This document shows, one piece after another, positions 11,860-24,659 of a DNA stretch of 64,000 nt. Source of the DNA: Pseudocercospora fijiensis CIRAD86 (Eukaryota > Ascomycota > Dothideomycetes > Mycosphaerellales > Mycosphaerellaceae); the NCBI RefSeq assembly GCF_000340215.1, contig NW_006921539.1, forward strand, positions 2,056,507-2,120,506, given 5' to 3'. How positions within the stretch are numbered: the first letter of the stretch is position 1; each line of letters starts with the position of its first letter. The position numbers and the translations under genes are program-made. The notes under the pieces are model-generated. The model worked only from the letters and a program-made list of their open reading frames with translations, was not told the DNA's origin and searched no databases.

Positions 11860-14800
11860 TAGGGTAGGTCTAAGGAAAGTATATATCTAGGTAGCAGAGT
11901 CCGCTACTTCTTGCGGCGTATATAATTAGTATATCGGTCGATATAAGACTTGTACGGCTTGCCCTTAAAGCGATCGTAGTTAAAGGGTTTATTAAAGAGG
12001 ATATCGTCGAGGTTACGGAAGCGAGAGTATACTACGTAGGTTAGAGCAGGGGTAAAGTCCTTCTTAGAAATGTCTAATATACCCTTGTCTAATATTATGC
12101 CTTACGACTTGTAAATAGTTATAGTATAGGCGATCGTAAGCGGGAACTAGGTACGGATACATTGCCTATTAGCGCGCTCGTTATACTTCTACTCCCGGCG
12201 AGATAGTATAATTAGCACTATATTTACCGGAAGTCTATCTACTTCTTAGTTTAGTATTAGTCTAGAGTACTTGTCGAGCTCTATAAGTACTATAGCTAGT
12301 ATATCCTAGTCGACGATCTCCTAGTCCGTACGCGTATTATCTCAGGCCTAAACGATATTGCGAATAGTACCGAGACTACTATTAATAATACCCTTTTATA
12401 CCTAGAGGTTCTTAGTAACTATAATATAGGCATTAATATAGATAGGGAGGATCTTATACAAATTGCTACTCGTCTCGTAATTAGCTAAAGGTGCAAATCG
12501 TCTAATGTATATAGCCTAGATAGGCTTAATAGGTTATTAGTTGTCGCGTATCGAGGTATAGTTTAAAGTAGCTACCTGCTTCTTATAGCTAAAAAGACGA
12601 ATAGCTTTCTAGAAGGTAACGGGGTATAGGTAGGTAGCATCTCGGATACGAGTTGTAAGTGTCTGCTATTACTAAATAGTTAGCTTTCTAGGTCTAGTAC
12701 GTAGGCCCTCGAGTGCTTCCTTAAATGCCTATAATACTAGATTATTGCCTTACTAACGTTAAGCGACATTGAGTTAGATAGTCTTATCGAAGAGATACTA
12801 GGTATAGCGACTAAGAACGACTTTAGGGGAGTCGATTAAGGTAGGTCTACTAAAGAGCGGTCGACCGCCGATTAGAAGTAACTAACTAAAGTCGCTATAT
12901 ATACAAATAGTAAAACTACTAAACGGTATTAAGGTATCGACGTTAGGATCTTCTTAGTTAGCCTACGAATAGCTCGAGTCTTGTTATCCGACTTATCGTA
13001 GCCGCCTATCGATCTAATATAACTTAACTAAGTCAATTATAGACTTTTCGTCGATTATAATATAGAGGATCTTGCTTATAAACTCCTAGAAAGCAGAGAG
13101 TGTATTACCCTCGAGAGGAACGTACTCTTCTATAGTTAACGGTAAGCGGAAGGCGGAGTGAATAGTAGATCCCTTAATGCTATAAGTAGTAGCACCGGTA
13201 GGAGCAATACGTATAATCGGGTTATTAAGCTTGTATTCTATAAGACTACTCGCATCGTATTACTTAGCGAGACCTTTAATAGCAGAAGATAGCAATTCAA
13301 TAATAAAGGACTTGCCGACTCTAGCCTTACTATTAATGTTTAGTAGTATCGAGGCTAGAATAGTGTTTCTATTAATTATCTTATCGGTATGATTGTAAAT
13401 CCGGTTATACTAAATTCGCTGCTCTAGCGACAAACCTATAACCTTTTGCTATAGGTTAGCGATCTAGCCGACCTTCTAATAGGCTATAGTGCTACGATAT
13501 GCCTTCTACTAATCTTTTATTTGTCTAAGGTTATATCGTCTAATATAAGGTGTCTAGTCGTAGTCCTTGTCTATCTAACGGTTACTAAGGTTATTTAGAT
13601 CTTCCTCCTCTTCTATAGGATTGCAATCGGGTATAGTATATACGAGAAGCTTACCCTTAGGTTCCTCCTCTTCTAAATCGTATTACTCTTCCTCGAAGAG
13701 GTCTTTAGTAGGTATAGGAAGATTGATTCCGAAGTAGTTAAAAGGATAATTGTAGTAATTCTCCTAATACTACTCGTACGCTTTACGCTAAGTGTAAAAC
13801 TCCTTATTAGTATAGTCGTCGCTAAAAGTGTAAGGAAGGGCTAGGTATTAGCTATCGAATAAGTAGTATAGGATAACCTTAGTGCGACAATAGTCCTCGT
13901 ACGTGCCGTCGTCTTCTTCTAGGTTGCCGGAATACTTAGGGAAGTAGTCAATTAGCCGGGCTTTCGCTCGTAGTCGCATTTTAAAGGTACCGAAGTCCTA
14001 GGAAGTTAGGAATTCGAAGAGGGTAAGGTTAGGTCGCGTAAGCAGATAAGACTTAGCAAATTTCTTAGGACTAATACTAAGGCGGTTAATATACTTTAGC
14101 AAAGGTAACTTGCCCTATATAACAATCTCTCTAGCCTACTTATCGTACCGCTTAACCTTTGCCTAGTATTAAGGGAGCCGACAATCGAAGCTTTAAACGG
14201 TACGAGTGCCTTAAGACAGTAGAAGGCCTAAAAGCTAATAGCAAGCCTCCTATACTAATGTGTCGCGCTTACCGATAAGCTTATTTATTATCTTAGCAAA
14301 GAAGGAGATTATAGGGCGGTTAGAATTCTATAACTACGGACCTAATTGCTTTACGATCTCGAGCAATAGAGTACTACGCTTCTCTGCCTTACTATAGTAC
14401 TTAGTAAGGTAGTTAACGACGGTACCTTTTAATATATAGGGGGCGAAATCTATATTCGCGAGCTAGGCTATAGACACTATTCTATTATATCTATTTATCT
14501 ACTTATCGTTACGAGGACTATCGTATATATAGTAGCGAGGATTAAGATCTCGACTAATCCGAGCTTCCTCGTAAAGTTCTCGAGGATAATAGAAGCGATA
14601 TATACGCTAGCTAGTATCTTTGTTCTTACGTTAATAGTACTCGTAACCGCATTAGTAGCGCTAGACTCTATTCAGATTTAGTATAAGGAGGTATGCTATA
14701 TTGCGCACCTCGTCTAGACGCATTAATAGCACTATCGGCTCTCCTAGTTATAGCCTAGTACGCTCGAGGTCTAGCTAGAAAGCAGTAATATAGCAGCCCT

Positions 14801-16945
14801 AGAACTTAGCTAGTCTGTCTCGGTCGGCCTACGTATTTGATTGTAGAAGCGGTAGCAAGGGCTCTTATATATTAATGTCGGTCTAGAGCTAGTATATACT
14901 GTAATTATAAGAGCTACTACGAGCTTGAAACTCGAAGCGGTTCTATAAATCTACGATACTAAACTTAGGCTCGAGAACTGTCTATTAGAGTATCGTATAT
15001 CGGCGATAGTAATAATAAGCCGCGATAGTAGGGTTATCGCGGACATTGTTACGCGCTGTTTTGCGTCGCTATTGTTTATTACTAGTAGGCACATTAGGCA
15101 TATGTTTCTATAGCGACTACTACTAGTTGTCCGTAGCGCTAAAGGTAAGGAAGAGATACGGTATTCTAAGGGCTATAACGTAGATCTCTAGCTATTTCCG
15201 CTTGCTAATCTAGTAGGCCCGGGTTCCTCGTAGCTTATCTACGTAGCGTATAAGATTAGAAAGCATCTTCTTAGATTCCTCGTTAGTATAAGAGGCAAGC
15301 GTAGCCTTTAAATCCTTAAGCGAAATCTCCTAGTACTCTAGGTTTTACTATACTACGAAGTTAGCAATGCGATTGCTCTACTTCCTTATAGAAGTATTAA
15401 GAGCGATATGTCGGAAACGTAGGTTCTATATAAAGCGGCTATCTTAGTACTTAAGTATATACTTAACGTACTCCTCGTACGATATACTACGTAGTCGGCA
15501 TTCTACGAAGTTAGTAATACTATTTAGATAGAGGGTTAGAAAGGCAAGCGAAAGCAGCGCTATAGACTTGTTAAATTCGGACAGAGGTACGCGATCGTAG
15601 GGCGGTAGCGTTAGATAGTTCTATAGCGTATCTCCTAGACTATTATATTAAGCCGCTTATATACGAAGCTTATTGTCCTGCTCTTAACGCTGCTTTTCCT
15701 ACTAGTCGATAACTTCCTATAATTGCTAACGTTAATCTTTAGGTATACGAGATTAGGGAAGGGCAGATTCGAATAGATAGTTAGTAAAGTCTTCTACCTT
15801 ATCTTCGGCTTAACTAGAAGACTTCTAAGTAGGAGAGGTATTAGGCGGCGAAGGGATATCCTCTTCTATATAGTATTAGACGTTAATACGATCGATAACG
15901 TCTATATCTTTAGGCAAACTAGAAAGTCGGGTTTTATCGACGGAGATGCCTATATAGCCCTTATAATAGTCCTTTAAGTACTGCAGCTACTAACGAATAG
16001 CAGCTTAGCGGATACGGAAATTACGCTTAAAGATCCGGTTTGTAGTCTTATCGCCCTATGCTAGTCGTAAAAGTACGGTCTCTAGATGCTTAGGAAGTAA
16101 CGGAAGCTCCTACTAAACCTTACCTATATCGCGGAGGAAGTTAACGACATTATTCCTATATCGATACTAAGCGCCTTTAATTAGCCGTAGTTCGACATAT
16201 ATATAGACGTATGCGATAAGGATCTCTTCGATTATCGTAAGTTTCGGTAGATCTACCGGGTATTCGCCTAGATCTATAAGGTTAGTAGCGGATATAAGGT
16301 TAGGTTCTTCCGGTCGCTTGTTACTATCGCGTATAGTACGGTACTTCTTGCAGATATTTAAAGTAGGGGATCCTTCGTATATATCTAATTATATATTAAA
16401 CTATCGCTCTTTATAGCCCTTCTAAAGCTATTCGTTCTAGTATATCTCTATCTCTTCTTATTCTAGAGTAGTAAAGAAGTCCGTAACTAAACCGTAGTTA
16501 ATATCTATAAGAGCCTTTTGCCCGTTAAGATTAGTACTAACTTTAATAGGAGGGTCGACTAGGTTATTAGTAAGAAAGTGTATACGAAGGGACTGCTTAT
16601 ACTAGTTAGCGCGGGCACGGTCGCGTTAGCTAGGCCGAGGTAGCGGTCGATCGTTCTCGTCGTAGACTATACGGTAAGGTACGTAGCAATTCTCGAGTTC
16701 TTAAAAGCCGTCGGGTAGGTAGAACTCGTAACGGCGTATCTCGTATCGACGAAGGATATACTACTTATATTAACTAGCCTTATTGTTATCTCCTTCCGTA
16801 TAATAGCAATATATATCTATATTAGTGTCTGCCTCTAGTATATCGTGTTTGCGGACGATAGCGCGTAGCTAGTCGCAAATGCTATACTTAAACTACTGTC
16901 GAGTATTACGGACAGGCGGATAATTTAGGTCTCTAGTAGGCATAC
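11860..16945 (-). pseudogene. Helitron replicase/Pif1-type helicase relic
   Basis: Read on the minus strand from an ATG near 16,942, the frame gives a protein of about 1,690 codons with many TAG/TAA stops. Recognisable parts include a Rep-like N-terminal half with a RIP-damaged HxH-type site near 14,900-14,940 and a PRELYEEARISRDL-like block near 14,560. The helicase half has a Walker A-like GKARVGKSF near 13,310, a Walker B-like IIIDEKS near 13,050 and GDFxQLLPIGGRP near 12,850. A C-terminal KSQG...LDKGILDISKKDF block lies near 12,080, followed by YVVYSRFRNLDDILF near 12,010. This combination is that of Helitron rolling-circle transposons, whose protein joins a Rep nuclease to a Pif1 helicase. 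The ends (5' TC, 3' hairpin plus CTRR) were not identified. Confidence 0.75.
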
Positions 16946-18094
16946 TAGTCTTACTAATATTACTAAAGGTAGAGCTCGGCAAAGGAGGATCGCTACTATA
17001 ATCGGTCTACTAGGTTAGTAGAAGCGAGGACTAAACAGTATAGCCTACTAATAGTTACTCGATAGTTAGAGTAGGAGGAGGATATCTACTAGCGCGACGC
17101 TCTTATCGGTATTAGCGGGAGATTGCGGCGACTTGTATACGAGTAGTGGCCGTCGCTAGGTCGTTACTACTGTATTACCCGTATAAACGGAGACCTACTA
17201 TACTAGAAGACTACGTTAGAAGCGGCGGTAGGCCTATCGAGCCTAAGCCTAAGCCTAACAACTATAGCGGGTTACGCTTAATTAGATCTCTAGCGGATAG
17301 ATTAGATAAGGAGGGGATAGAGCTCGAAGGAATAGTAGAGCTCTATATAGGGGAAGGCGAGATAGAAATTAGATTTAATGTAGCGCCGGCTCGTAGTATT
17401 AGTATTAGTATCTTAAATAGACGGCCGCGCTTGTTTAGAGTAACTATATCGGTATCCTAGTCTTTAGCATCGAGAGGGTGCTTCTTAGACGCTATAGCCT
17501 TCTTTTTCTTATTCTTTAAATCCGTAAAACAGTATCGGAGGCAGTACGCGGTTAGTTTAGTCGCAGTACTAGTAGTACGAAGGCTCTAGAACTAGGTACG
17601 CTTCTTACGCTTGCTATAAGAAGGATTTAAGCAGACTCGACTACTATTAATACTCGGATCGACCTCTTTATCGTCGAGTACTAGATTATCGATATCGTAC
17701 TCGTCGTAGTCGGGCGGAAGAGTCTTACGTAGGTTACTACTAAGAGGGCCTTGTCCGCCTAGTACGCTAGTAGCGGCTTACTAACCGAAGTGCTAAATAT
17801 CGGCTATCTTTAGTTAAATAGAGAGGGTACGACGTAGTTCTAAGCTAGCGGTCGGAAGGAAAGTAGAAGAGGCAAATAGAAGCAGTAAAGGAAACGCGGA
17901 AGGTAGAAGGTAGAAAGAGAAAGAGAAAGGAGAAAGGAGAACGGCGGAAGGCGCTCTCTATTTATAGAACGCTAAGCTATACCGAATTAGGCTTAGAAGG
18001 TAAATGCGGCCTCCTATATATAATAGATTCGACTTGCTATACCTAACCGTATATCGCTCTTAATACTTATATTACTTTGCTAACGTTGCGTTAC
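16946..18094. other. RIP-mutated flank of the Helitron; no gene supported
   Basis: A 104-codon open frame at 17,146-17,460 (plus) starts with GTG and lies antisense to the region just upstream of the Helitron replicase; no protein family is visible. At about 17,870-17,940 there is a purine-rich run (GAGAAAG-type repeats). Nothing else was recognised. Confidence 0.4.
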
Positions 18095-18494
18095 GGACAA
18101 GTTAAGCACTCGCTAAGGCTCGATATTAACTTGCCCTCTACTTTAGTACTCTCCTTTTACGGCGCTAGCGTTCCGGACAAGTTAAGCACTCGCTAAGGCT
18201 CGATATTAACTTGCCCTCTACTTTAGTACTCTCCTTTTGCGGCGCTAGCGTTCCGGACAAGTTAAGTACTCGCTAAGGCTCGATATTAACTTGCCCTCTA
18301 CTTTAGTACTCTCCTTTTGCGGTACTAGCGTTCTAGACAAGTTAAGCACTCGCTAAGGCTTAATATTAACTTGCCCTCTACTTTAGTACTCTCCTTTTGC
18401 GGCGCTAGCGCTCCGGACAAGTTAAGCACTCGCTAAGGCTCGATATTAACTTGCCCTCTACTTTAGTACTCTCCTTTTACGGCGCTTTCCGGAC
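18095..18494. repeat. Five-copy 80-bp tandem repeat (minisatellite)
   Basis: Units beginning GGACAAGTTAAGCACTCGCT start at 18,095, 18,175, 18,255, 18,335 and 18,415, and a partial copy starts at 18,491. The period is exactly 80 bp. The units differ at a few bases, mostly C/T or G/A. Many CpA steps survive (GACAAG, AAGCAC), unlike in the flanks. It lies about 1.1 kb beyond the 5' side of the Helitron relic and may be its subterminal repeat or a separate satellite. Confidence 0.9.
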
Positions 18495-19400
18495 AACTTA
18501 ACTACTCGCTTTTAGTATATAGGCGTAGGATTCTTAGAGCCTAAGGCCGCCGTCGTTATCGTGTTAATTACTTTTGCTAGCGTGCTTTTGCTAGAAATGC
18601 GCTTAATCGACTAAACTCGGTCGGCTTCGAAGGGCAGGTTAAGGTACTAGTTTAGGTACTAGTTTAGTATACACTGTCGATACTAACTTAATATTAATAT
18701 AGCTTCTAGATAGGGAATTAAACACTCAACTAGTATACTGTTTAAACCTTACCTCTCTACCTTCCCCTTCTAACTAAGCTATTACTGTCTAAGCTATCCT
18801 AGGCAGTAGCAATAAGGGTATATAATAGCACTTCAATTTACGACCTTTAACTAATAATAATCGACTAAAACGAAGCGTATACCTAGCTACAACTAGGTGT
18901 TAGAGTTGCAGTAATCCTTTGCGCCTAGTTATTAAGTTACGTAGGGAACCTAAGGGATTTAGGCTATTTAATAGTCTTTTCTAAGGCAGCTAGCAGCCTA
19001 ATAAACTAGTAGAGGTAACTGCCTATTGTCTAAACCTAAAGAAATTAGTTCTCTAGGACAGGTTTTCTATAGCGGCGTTTCTTTTATAAGATTCGTATAA
19101 GGTCGAAGTCTAGTAGGCATATTTACTTAGTTGATTCGTAACTTGTCTTAAAGGGTCGTATACTCGAGGGCTATATCGTATCCGCAAGAGTAACCCCGGG
19201 TATTGCCCGTCTATAGTTTTTTGCCTTTTAGTATTCTCCGTTTTTTTTTAACTAAGTCCTTTATATCTCTAAGTCCTTAATTACTCGTACTTGCTATTCT
19301 TGCTCTTCCTATATTGCTCTTTTACTATTAAAGGTAGCTATAGATAAGGGTTTGTTTGTTTTATAATAGAAGGTCGTAGTTTGCGAAAGAGGCAGGTATA
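18495..19400. other. RIP-mutated stretch without recognised gene
   Basis: TpA-rich sequence with stops in all frames. No protein motif, LTR pair or RNA gene was seen. Confidence 0.4.
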
Positions 19401-19594
19401 GTACTAGTGTCGCTTAGTGCTAGTATCGCTTAGTACTAGTGTCGCTTAGTACTAGTATCGCTTAGTACTAGTGTCGCTTAGTGCTAGTATCGCTTAGTAC
19501 TAGTATCGCTTGCCGCTAGTATCGCTTACCGCTAGTATCGCATTAGATAGCGGTACTATTAGCGTATTAGATAGCGGTACTATTAGCGCATTGT
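19401..19594. repeat. 16-bp tandem repeat followed by a short direct repeat
   Basis: About nine units of 16 bp, variants of GTACTAGTGTCGCTTA and GTGCTAGTATCGCTTA, run from 19,401 to 19,544. Two copies of an AGATAGCGGTACTATTAGCG segment follow, to about 19,594. The unit variants differ at CpA/TpG-type positions (GTG versus GTA), which fits RIP acting on the array. Confidence 0.85.
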
Positions 19595-19904
19595 AGTGCT
19601 AGTGCTATTAGCGACGTAAAAGTGCAGCCTAAGGTTTAGGGCACGTAATTGCGACTCGAATTATTAGCTAATTATAGCGCGCGCTTAATTTTGCGGGCAT
19701 ATCTTTAAAATCTAGCCCCTATAGTATATAGTATATATTGCTACTGCCTCTTTGCTAATAACAACAATAACAACTATACGTTATTAGTAGCAATCTGATT
19801 TGTTCTCGATCTCTACGCTAGACTAAATAGACACCTTCTACAACCTTCGTCGTAAGCTCCTTAGGTTGCTCTAGGTGCCTGTTTTTAGTCTATCGCTCCG
19901 CTCG
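19595..19904. other. RIP-mutated sequence upstream of element A
   Basis: No gene seen. Sequence similarity between elements A and D begins only near 19,905, so this stretch is either unrelated flank or a diverged 5' part of A. Confidence 0.35.
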
Positions 19905-22900
19905 AATTATAGAGAGTAAGGAGGTTCCTTTTAGCCCCCTCTACAACCTTAGTAAACGAGAGCTTGCTATATTACGTAAGTATCTAGAGGAAAACCTAGC
20001 TAATAGCCGGATACGGTATAGTAACAGCCCTACTAGCGCCCCTATCCTATTCGTACTAAAGAAGGATAGTAGCTTACGCCTATATATCGATTATCGTAGG
20101 CTTAATGCTATTACTATTAAAGACCGCTATCTACTTCCGCTTATTAATAAGACCCTCGATCGCCTTTCTAGTGCCTACTACTATACTATATTAGATATTA
20201 AGGACGCCTATTACCGTATCTATATTCGTAAGGGCGACGAATAGAAGACGGCCTTCTATACTCGTTATAGCTATTTTAAGTACTTAGTTATGCTATTTAG
20301 GCTAGCTAATACCCCTGCAATATTCTAGTCCTATATTAATCGGGCCCTTTCGGGCCTATTAGACTACCTCTATATAGTTTACCTAGATAACATCCTAGTT
20401 TATACCTATTTACCTAATATTGCGGAGCACTAGGCTATAGTCCGTAAGGTACTCGATCGCCTAAGGGCCTATAGGCTATATTACAAGCCTTCTAAATGCA
20501 CCTTTACTACTAAAGAGGTATCCTTCCTTAGCTTCCTCGTATCGACTAAGGGTATTAAGGCTAATCTTAACCGGATTAAGACTATTACTAAGTAGCTAAT
20601 ACCTACTAGTATTAAGGAACTTTAGTTATTCCTCGGCTTCGCTAACTTCTACCGTCGGTTTATTAAAGGCTATTCGAGATATATAATGCCCCTAACTAAG
20701 CTTACTAAAACTAAGGCTAATCTATCTAGAGAGTTTAAATAGACTAATAGAGTACAAGCCGCTTTTAACGGTTTAAAGAAGCGCTTTACTAAAGTCCCCT
20801 TGTTATACTACTTCGTACTAAGCAAACCAATCCGCATTAAGACTAACGCTTTACAGTTTGCTATATTAGCTATTATATTACAACAATCGGACAAGGACTA
20901 TTATTAGCACCTAATTGCCTTCTTTTTACGGAAGATAATCGATATAGAACGTCGCTACGAGACCTACGAGCAAGAACTCTTAGCTATTATAGAGGCCTTC
21001 AAGTACTAGCGCTACTATCTCGATAGTACATAGTATACTATTTAGGTCTATACGGACTATAACAACCTCCGTAGAATTACGAAAGTTACTAGAGTTATAG
21101 GTCGATAGGCTAGATAGGCCGTCTACCTCGCTAGGTTCGATTTTAATATATTATACCGGCTAGGCGTAAGTAACCCTACCGATAGCCTATCGAGGCGACC
21201 TAATTACGATAGCGAGACTTATTAATACATTAATTCTTTATTTCTAACCCTATAGCATAAGATTACTATAGCCCGTATTATTAATAAGCAAGCGTAGGAT
21301 AAGCGGCTTACCGGACTCTGCGACGGCTTAAAGTATATTAATACTCTTACTGTATTAATAGTACGTATTAAGGTAAGGGCTAAGGACACAGATAGGAGAA
21401 GTTATAATAACTCCCTAGTCGATATCGCTATATATAGTAATAGCGATTAAAGCACTAATATAGTTAATCCGGCTGCTAGTGCTACTAGATGTATATAGTG
21501 CGTACTATATAAGACAGCGAGGGTGCTATTAAGCGAACTTATAGACGGGGATAGCCGAGCATTTATAGATAAGCTATTACGTACTTAGTAAAGGGACGCC
21601 TTTGCTATAGCCCGTATAGATTAGCTTAGAAGTAGCCGCAAGACTAGATCTAGCAAGAATTAGTCGATTAATGCTAATAGCTATTTACGCTATAAGGGTA
21701 GGCTCTATATCCCTACCGAGTATTCGATCCGATAAGAGCTTCTTAAGCGACACTATAATAGTAAGCTTGCCGGTTACTATAGTATAGAGAGGTCGTACGA
21801 GCTACTATCGCGCACATACTACTAGCTAAATAGTAAGCGGGATATAAAGGACTACGTAAACACGTATGCCGTATACTAACGTATTAAGGCACCGAAGCAT
21901 TAGCCTTTTAGCGAGTTATCCTTATTACTAATCCCTTATAAGCTATTTATAGAGCTTATAATAGACTTTATTATAGGCCTTCCGCCTACTAAGCGTAGGG
22001 GCAGCAAGGACGTCTTTAATACTATCCTTATTATAGTAGATCGATTTACTAAAGGCGCTCGATATATCCTAGCGCGGAAAGACTAGACTACTATTAATAT
22101 AGTAGAGGCGCTATAGAATAATATCTTCTATACCTATTAGGGAACCCCTAAGGGGATAGTCTCCGATAGGGGCTCGATATTTATATCGCACTATTAGAGC
22201 GAAATATACCTATAGCTAAGACTAAAGCATCGGCTATTAATAGCCTTCTATCTATAGACTAACGGTCAAACAGAGAGACAGAATGCTACCCTATAGCAGT
22301 ACCTACGTAGTTATATTAACGAGAACCCTAAGGATTGGGTTAATCTCCTATAGCCTACAGAATTCGTATACAATAATAGTATACACTTATTAACTAAGGT
22401 TTTACTATATATAGCTATAATAGGTTAAAACGCCGCGTTACTACAAGGTCTATTTACCTCGCTCGAGGCCGAGCGTAAGGAAAGGGAAGCGCGTTAAGTA
22501 CTAACCCCTAAGACACTAGTAGCTATTAAGAGGGTTTAAAAGATACGGGAAATTTACGCTAAGTTAGCTAATAAACTAGCAAAGGCCTAGGCCTATTAGA
22601 AGGCCTATTATAACAAACACTATACCCTAATAACCTTTAAGCAAGGCGACATAGTTATATTAAGCACTAAGAACCTCCGTATCCGCAAACACCTATCCCC
22701 TAATAGCAAAACAAGGCCTAAGCTCGTACTAAGATATATTAGCCTATTCTGTATCTAAGAACCGAAGGGCAATAGCTAGGCCTACTAGTTATAGCTTCTA
22801 CCTTATTATACTATCTATAACACCTTCTATATCTCCCTCCTTAAGCTATACTACTAGCGCGAAGGCGATAAAGCGCCTACTAAGTTAGAGGAAGTCTTAG

Positions 22901-23110
22901 CTAATAGTAAAGAGCTATAGTCTATAGAACGTATTCTATAGCACCGGACTAGGAAAGGCAAGAAGGAGTACCTATTAAGATAGTAAGGCCATTTACCTAA
23001 ATAGGACTCGTAGGAAGCTAAAGACTCCTTCGAGGATATAGCTAAGTTATTAGATAAGTATTAGACTAGCGTAAAGAACAAGAAAAAGGCTAAAAGCTTA
23101 TAATGTTACT
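19905..23110 (+). pseudogene. Pol remnant of chromovirus A
   Basis: The frame gives Gypsy RT ([14 protein letters not shown] start, [10 protein letters not shown] block near 20,080, YLDN at 20,380-20,391), RNase H (near 20,930-21,130), and integrase (TIDF-like segment near 21,960). A C-terminal chromodomain-like segment lies near 22,920-23,040. Many codons are TAG/TAA. The RT catalytic YLDD reads YLDN because GAC became AAC in a TpG context, a RIP-type change shared with element D. Confidence 0.75.
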
Positions 23111-23330
23111 ATTAAGGCCTAGGATTAATAGTACCCCTAGGGTACTATTAGCTAACTAATTAGAGGCCGGCAAACTAGGACAATAAGACTACACTATTAT
23201 AGCGAACGCGCACTAAGCGTTAATAAGCGCGCTACAACGCGTTAGCTAATTAGTTACTACTCTTTTAAGACTCTACCTCTTATTTATTTATTCTAGGAGC
23301 CTCGAGGCCTAAGCGATTAATAAGGGCGAT

Positions 23331-23517
23331 TGTTATAGGTAAGTAACGCGTACGTAGATACTAGATATAAGACTTAATAGGTTCGATAAAGAGCTAAGTC
23401 TATCTACGTAAATCCGAATGGTTTTGTATAGTACGCTAAGCGCTAAGTAGTAGGTTAGAGTCGCGTAGGCCGAATGCCTAAGGCTAGCGCTTTCTACCTA
23501 GGGCGTAGCCCTTTATA
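23331..23517 (-). repeat. 3' LTR of element C (left copy)
   Basis: 187 bp, from TGTTATAGGTAAG to CCCTTTATA, matching the right copy at 37,398-37,584. The final CA reads TA, as expected after RIP. It is preceded by the target duplication GCGAT at 23,326-23,330. Confidence 0.85.
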
Positions 23518-24659
23518 TTACCCTCGTCCTCCTCCCCTTCCTTAGCAGGGATAGAAAGCCCTCCGTAGTTTCTATCGCTATTACTTTATCCGTTAGATCT
23601 GTACCTATCTAAGCTTCCCTAGAGTAACGCGCTCGTAGTTTCCTCCTTTACGATCGGGGTTTCCGCTACTTTCTAGTCGGGGTTGCCGTACCTAGGGTTT
23701 TAACGACTATAACTTTCTTCGCGACTACTAAACCGCGCTCTTTTACCTGCTTACTGCCTTCTAGAACGCGCTATAACTGCGCTTTTAAACGCTTTACTTA
23801 TAATCGCGCTTTCCTTTACTTTCGCGACCTTTACTTCGGCGTCGCTTTCTAAGAGTATTAATATTTCCCTCTTCTTCTTCTTCTTCTTCTTTTCTTTATA
23901 TATACCTCTACTACTACTACTATTACTACTAATACCGTAAGTCCCTCCCCTTCCTCTTCGGTTCCCTTCGTAAAATTAACTTATCCTAGATAGCTCGTCG
24001 AATTTACTACGTTAGTTGCTATAACTCCGGCGAAGACTATACCGACTAATCTATAAGGTTCCCGTCCGATTTATCGCGGGGTCCGCTAACTTTTCTTAAG
24101 CCCGCTAGCTCGAGGGCTTGCGCTAATTGCGCTTATAAGAGAATTGCTTGCGCCTTACTATAAGTTATCGCGATTCCCGTACCGAATCTCTCGCTAACTA
24201 TTTAGTCCTTAAATAGCCTACGTAGCCTACGCGAGCTATACCCGCGCGACCCGCGCTAATATCGCCGAGAAGCACTCCGAGCTTCTTAAGGTTTTTAAGG
24301 TATAGAAAGCTCTTAAGTCTCTCTAACCGTAGGGGTTATTATCTAGATAAGATTCCCCGTTTTCCGCGATAAAACCCTCGCTAACCGTTTATTTTAGCGC
24401 TATCGCTTCGGAGGTAACGAATACCGTCGCTAATGTCGTAGCTTAATAGACTTAGACGTAAGTTCCTCGCTACTCTTCGACTCTCTCTCGCTAACCTCTC
24501 TTTTTTAGTAGCGTTCCGACTACCCTCTACCTTAGTAATAATCGTCTAGGTCCGCTAGAGGAGTAAAGGTTTCCGTAGGTTTTCTAGTAGGCTCTAGGTG
24601 GTTTCGGATATATTATTATTATTTTTGTTATAGTCCTAAGGTAACCTTCTAATTTCGGG

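Noticed and set aside
17146..17460. 104-codon open frame as a gene
   Set aside because: It starts with GTG, lies in RIP-mutated DNA opposite the Helitron side and has no recognisable domain.
18095..18494. CRISPR array
   Set aside because: The units are head-to-tail 80-bp repeats without variable spacers, in a eukaryotic genome.
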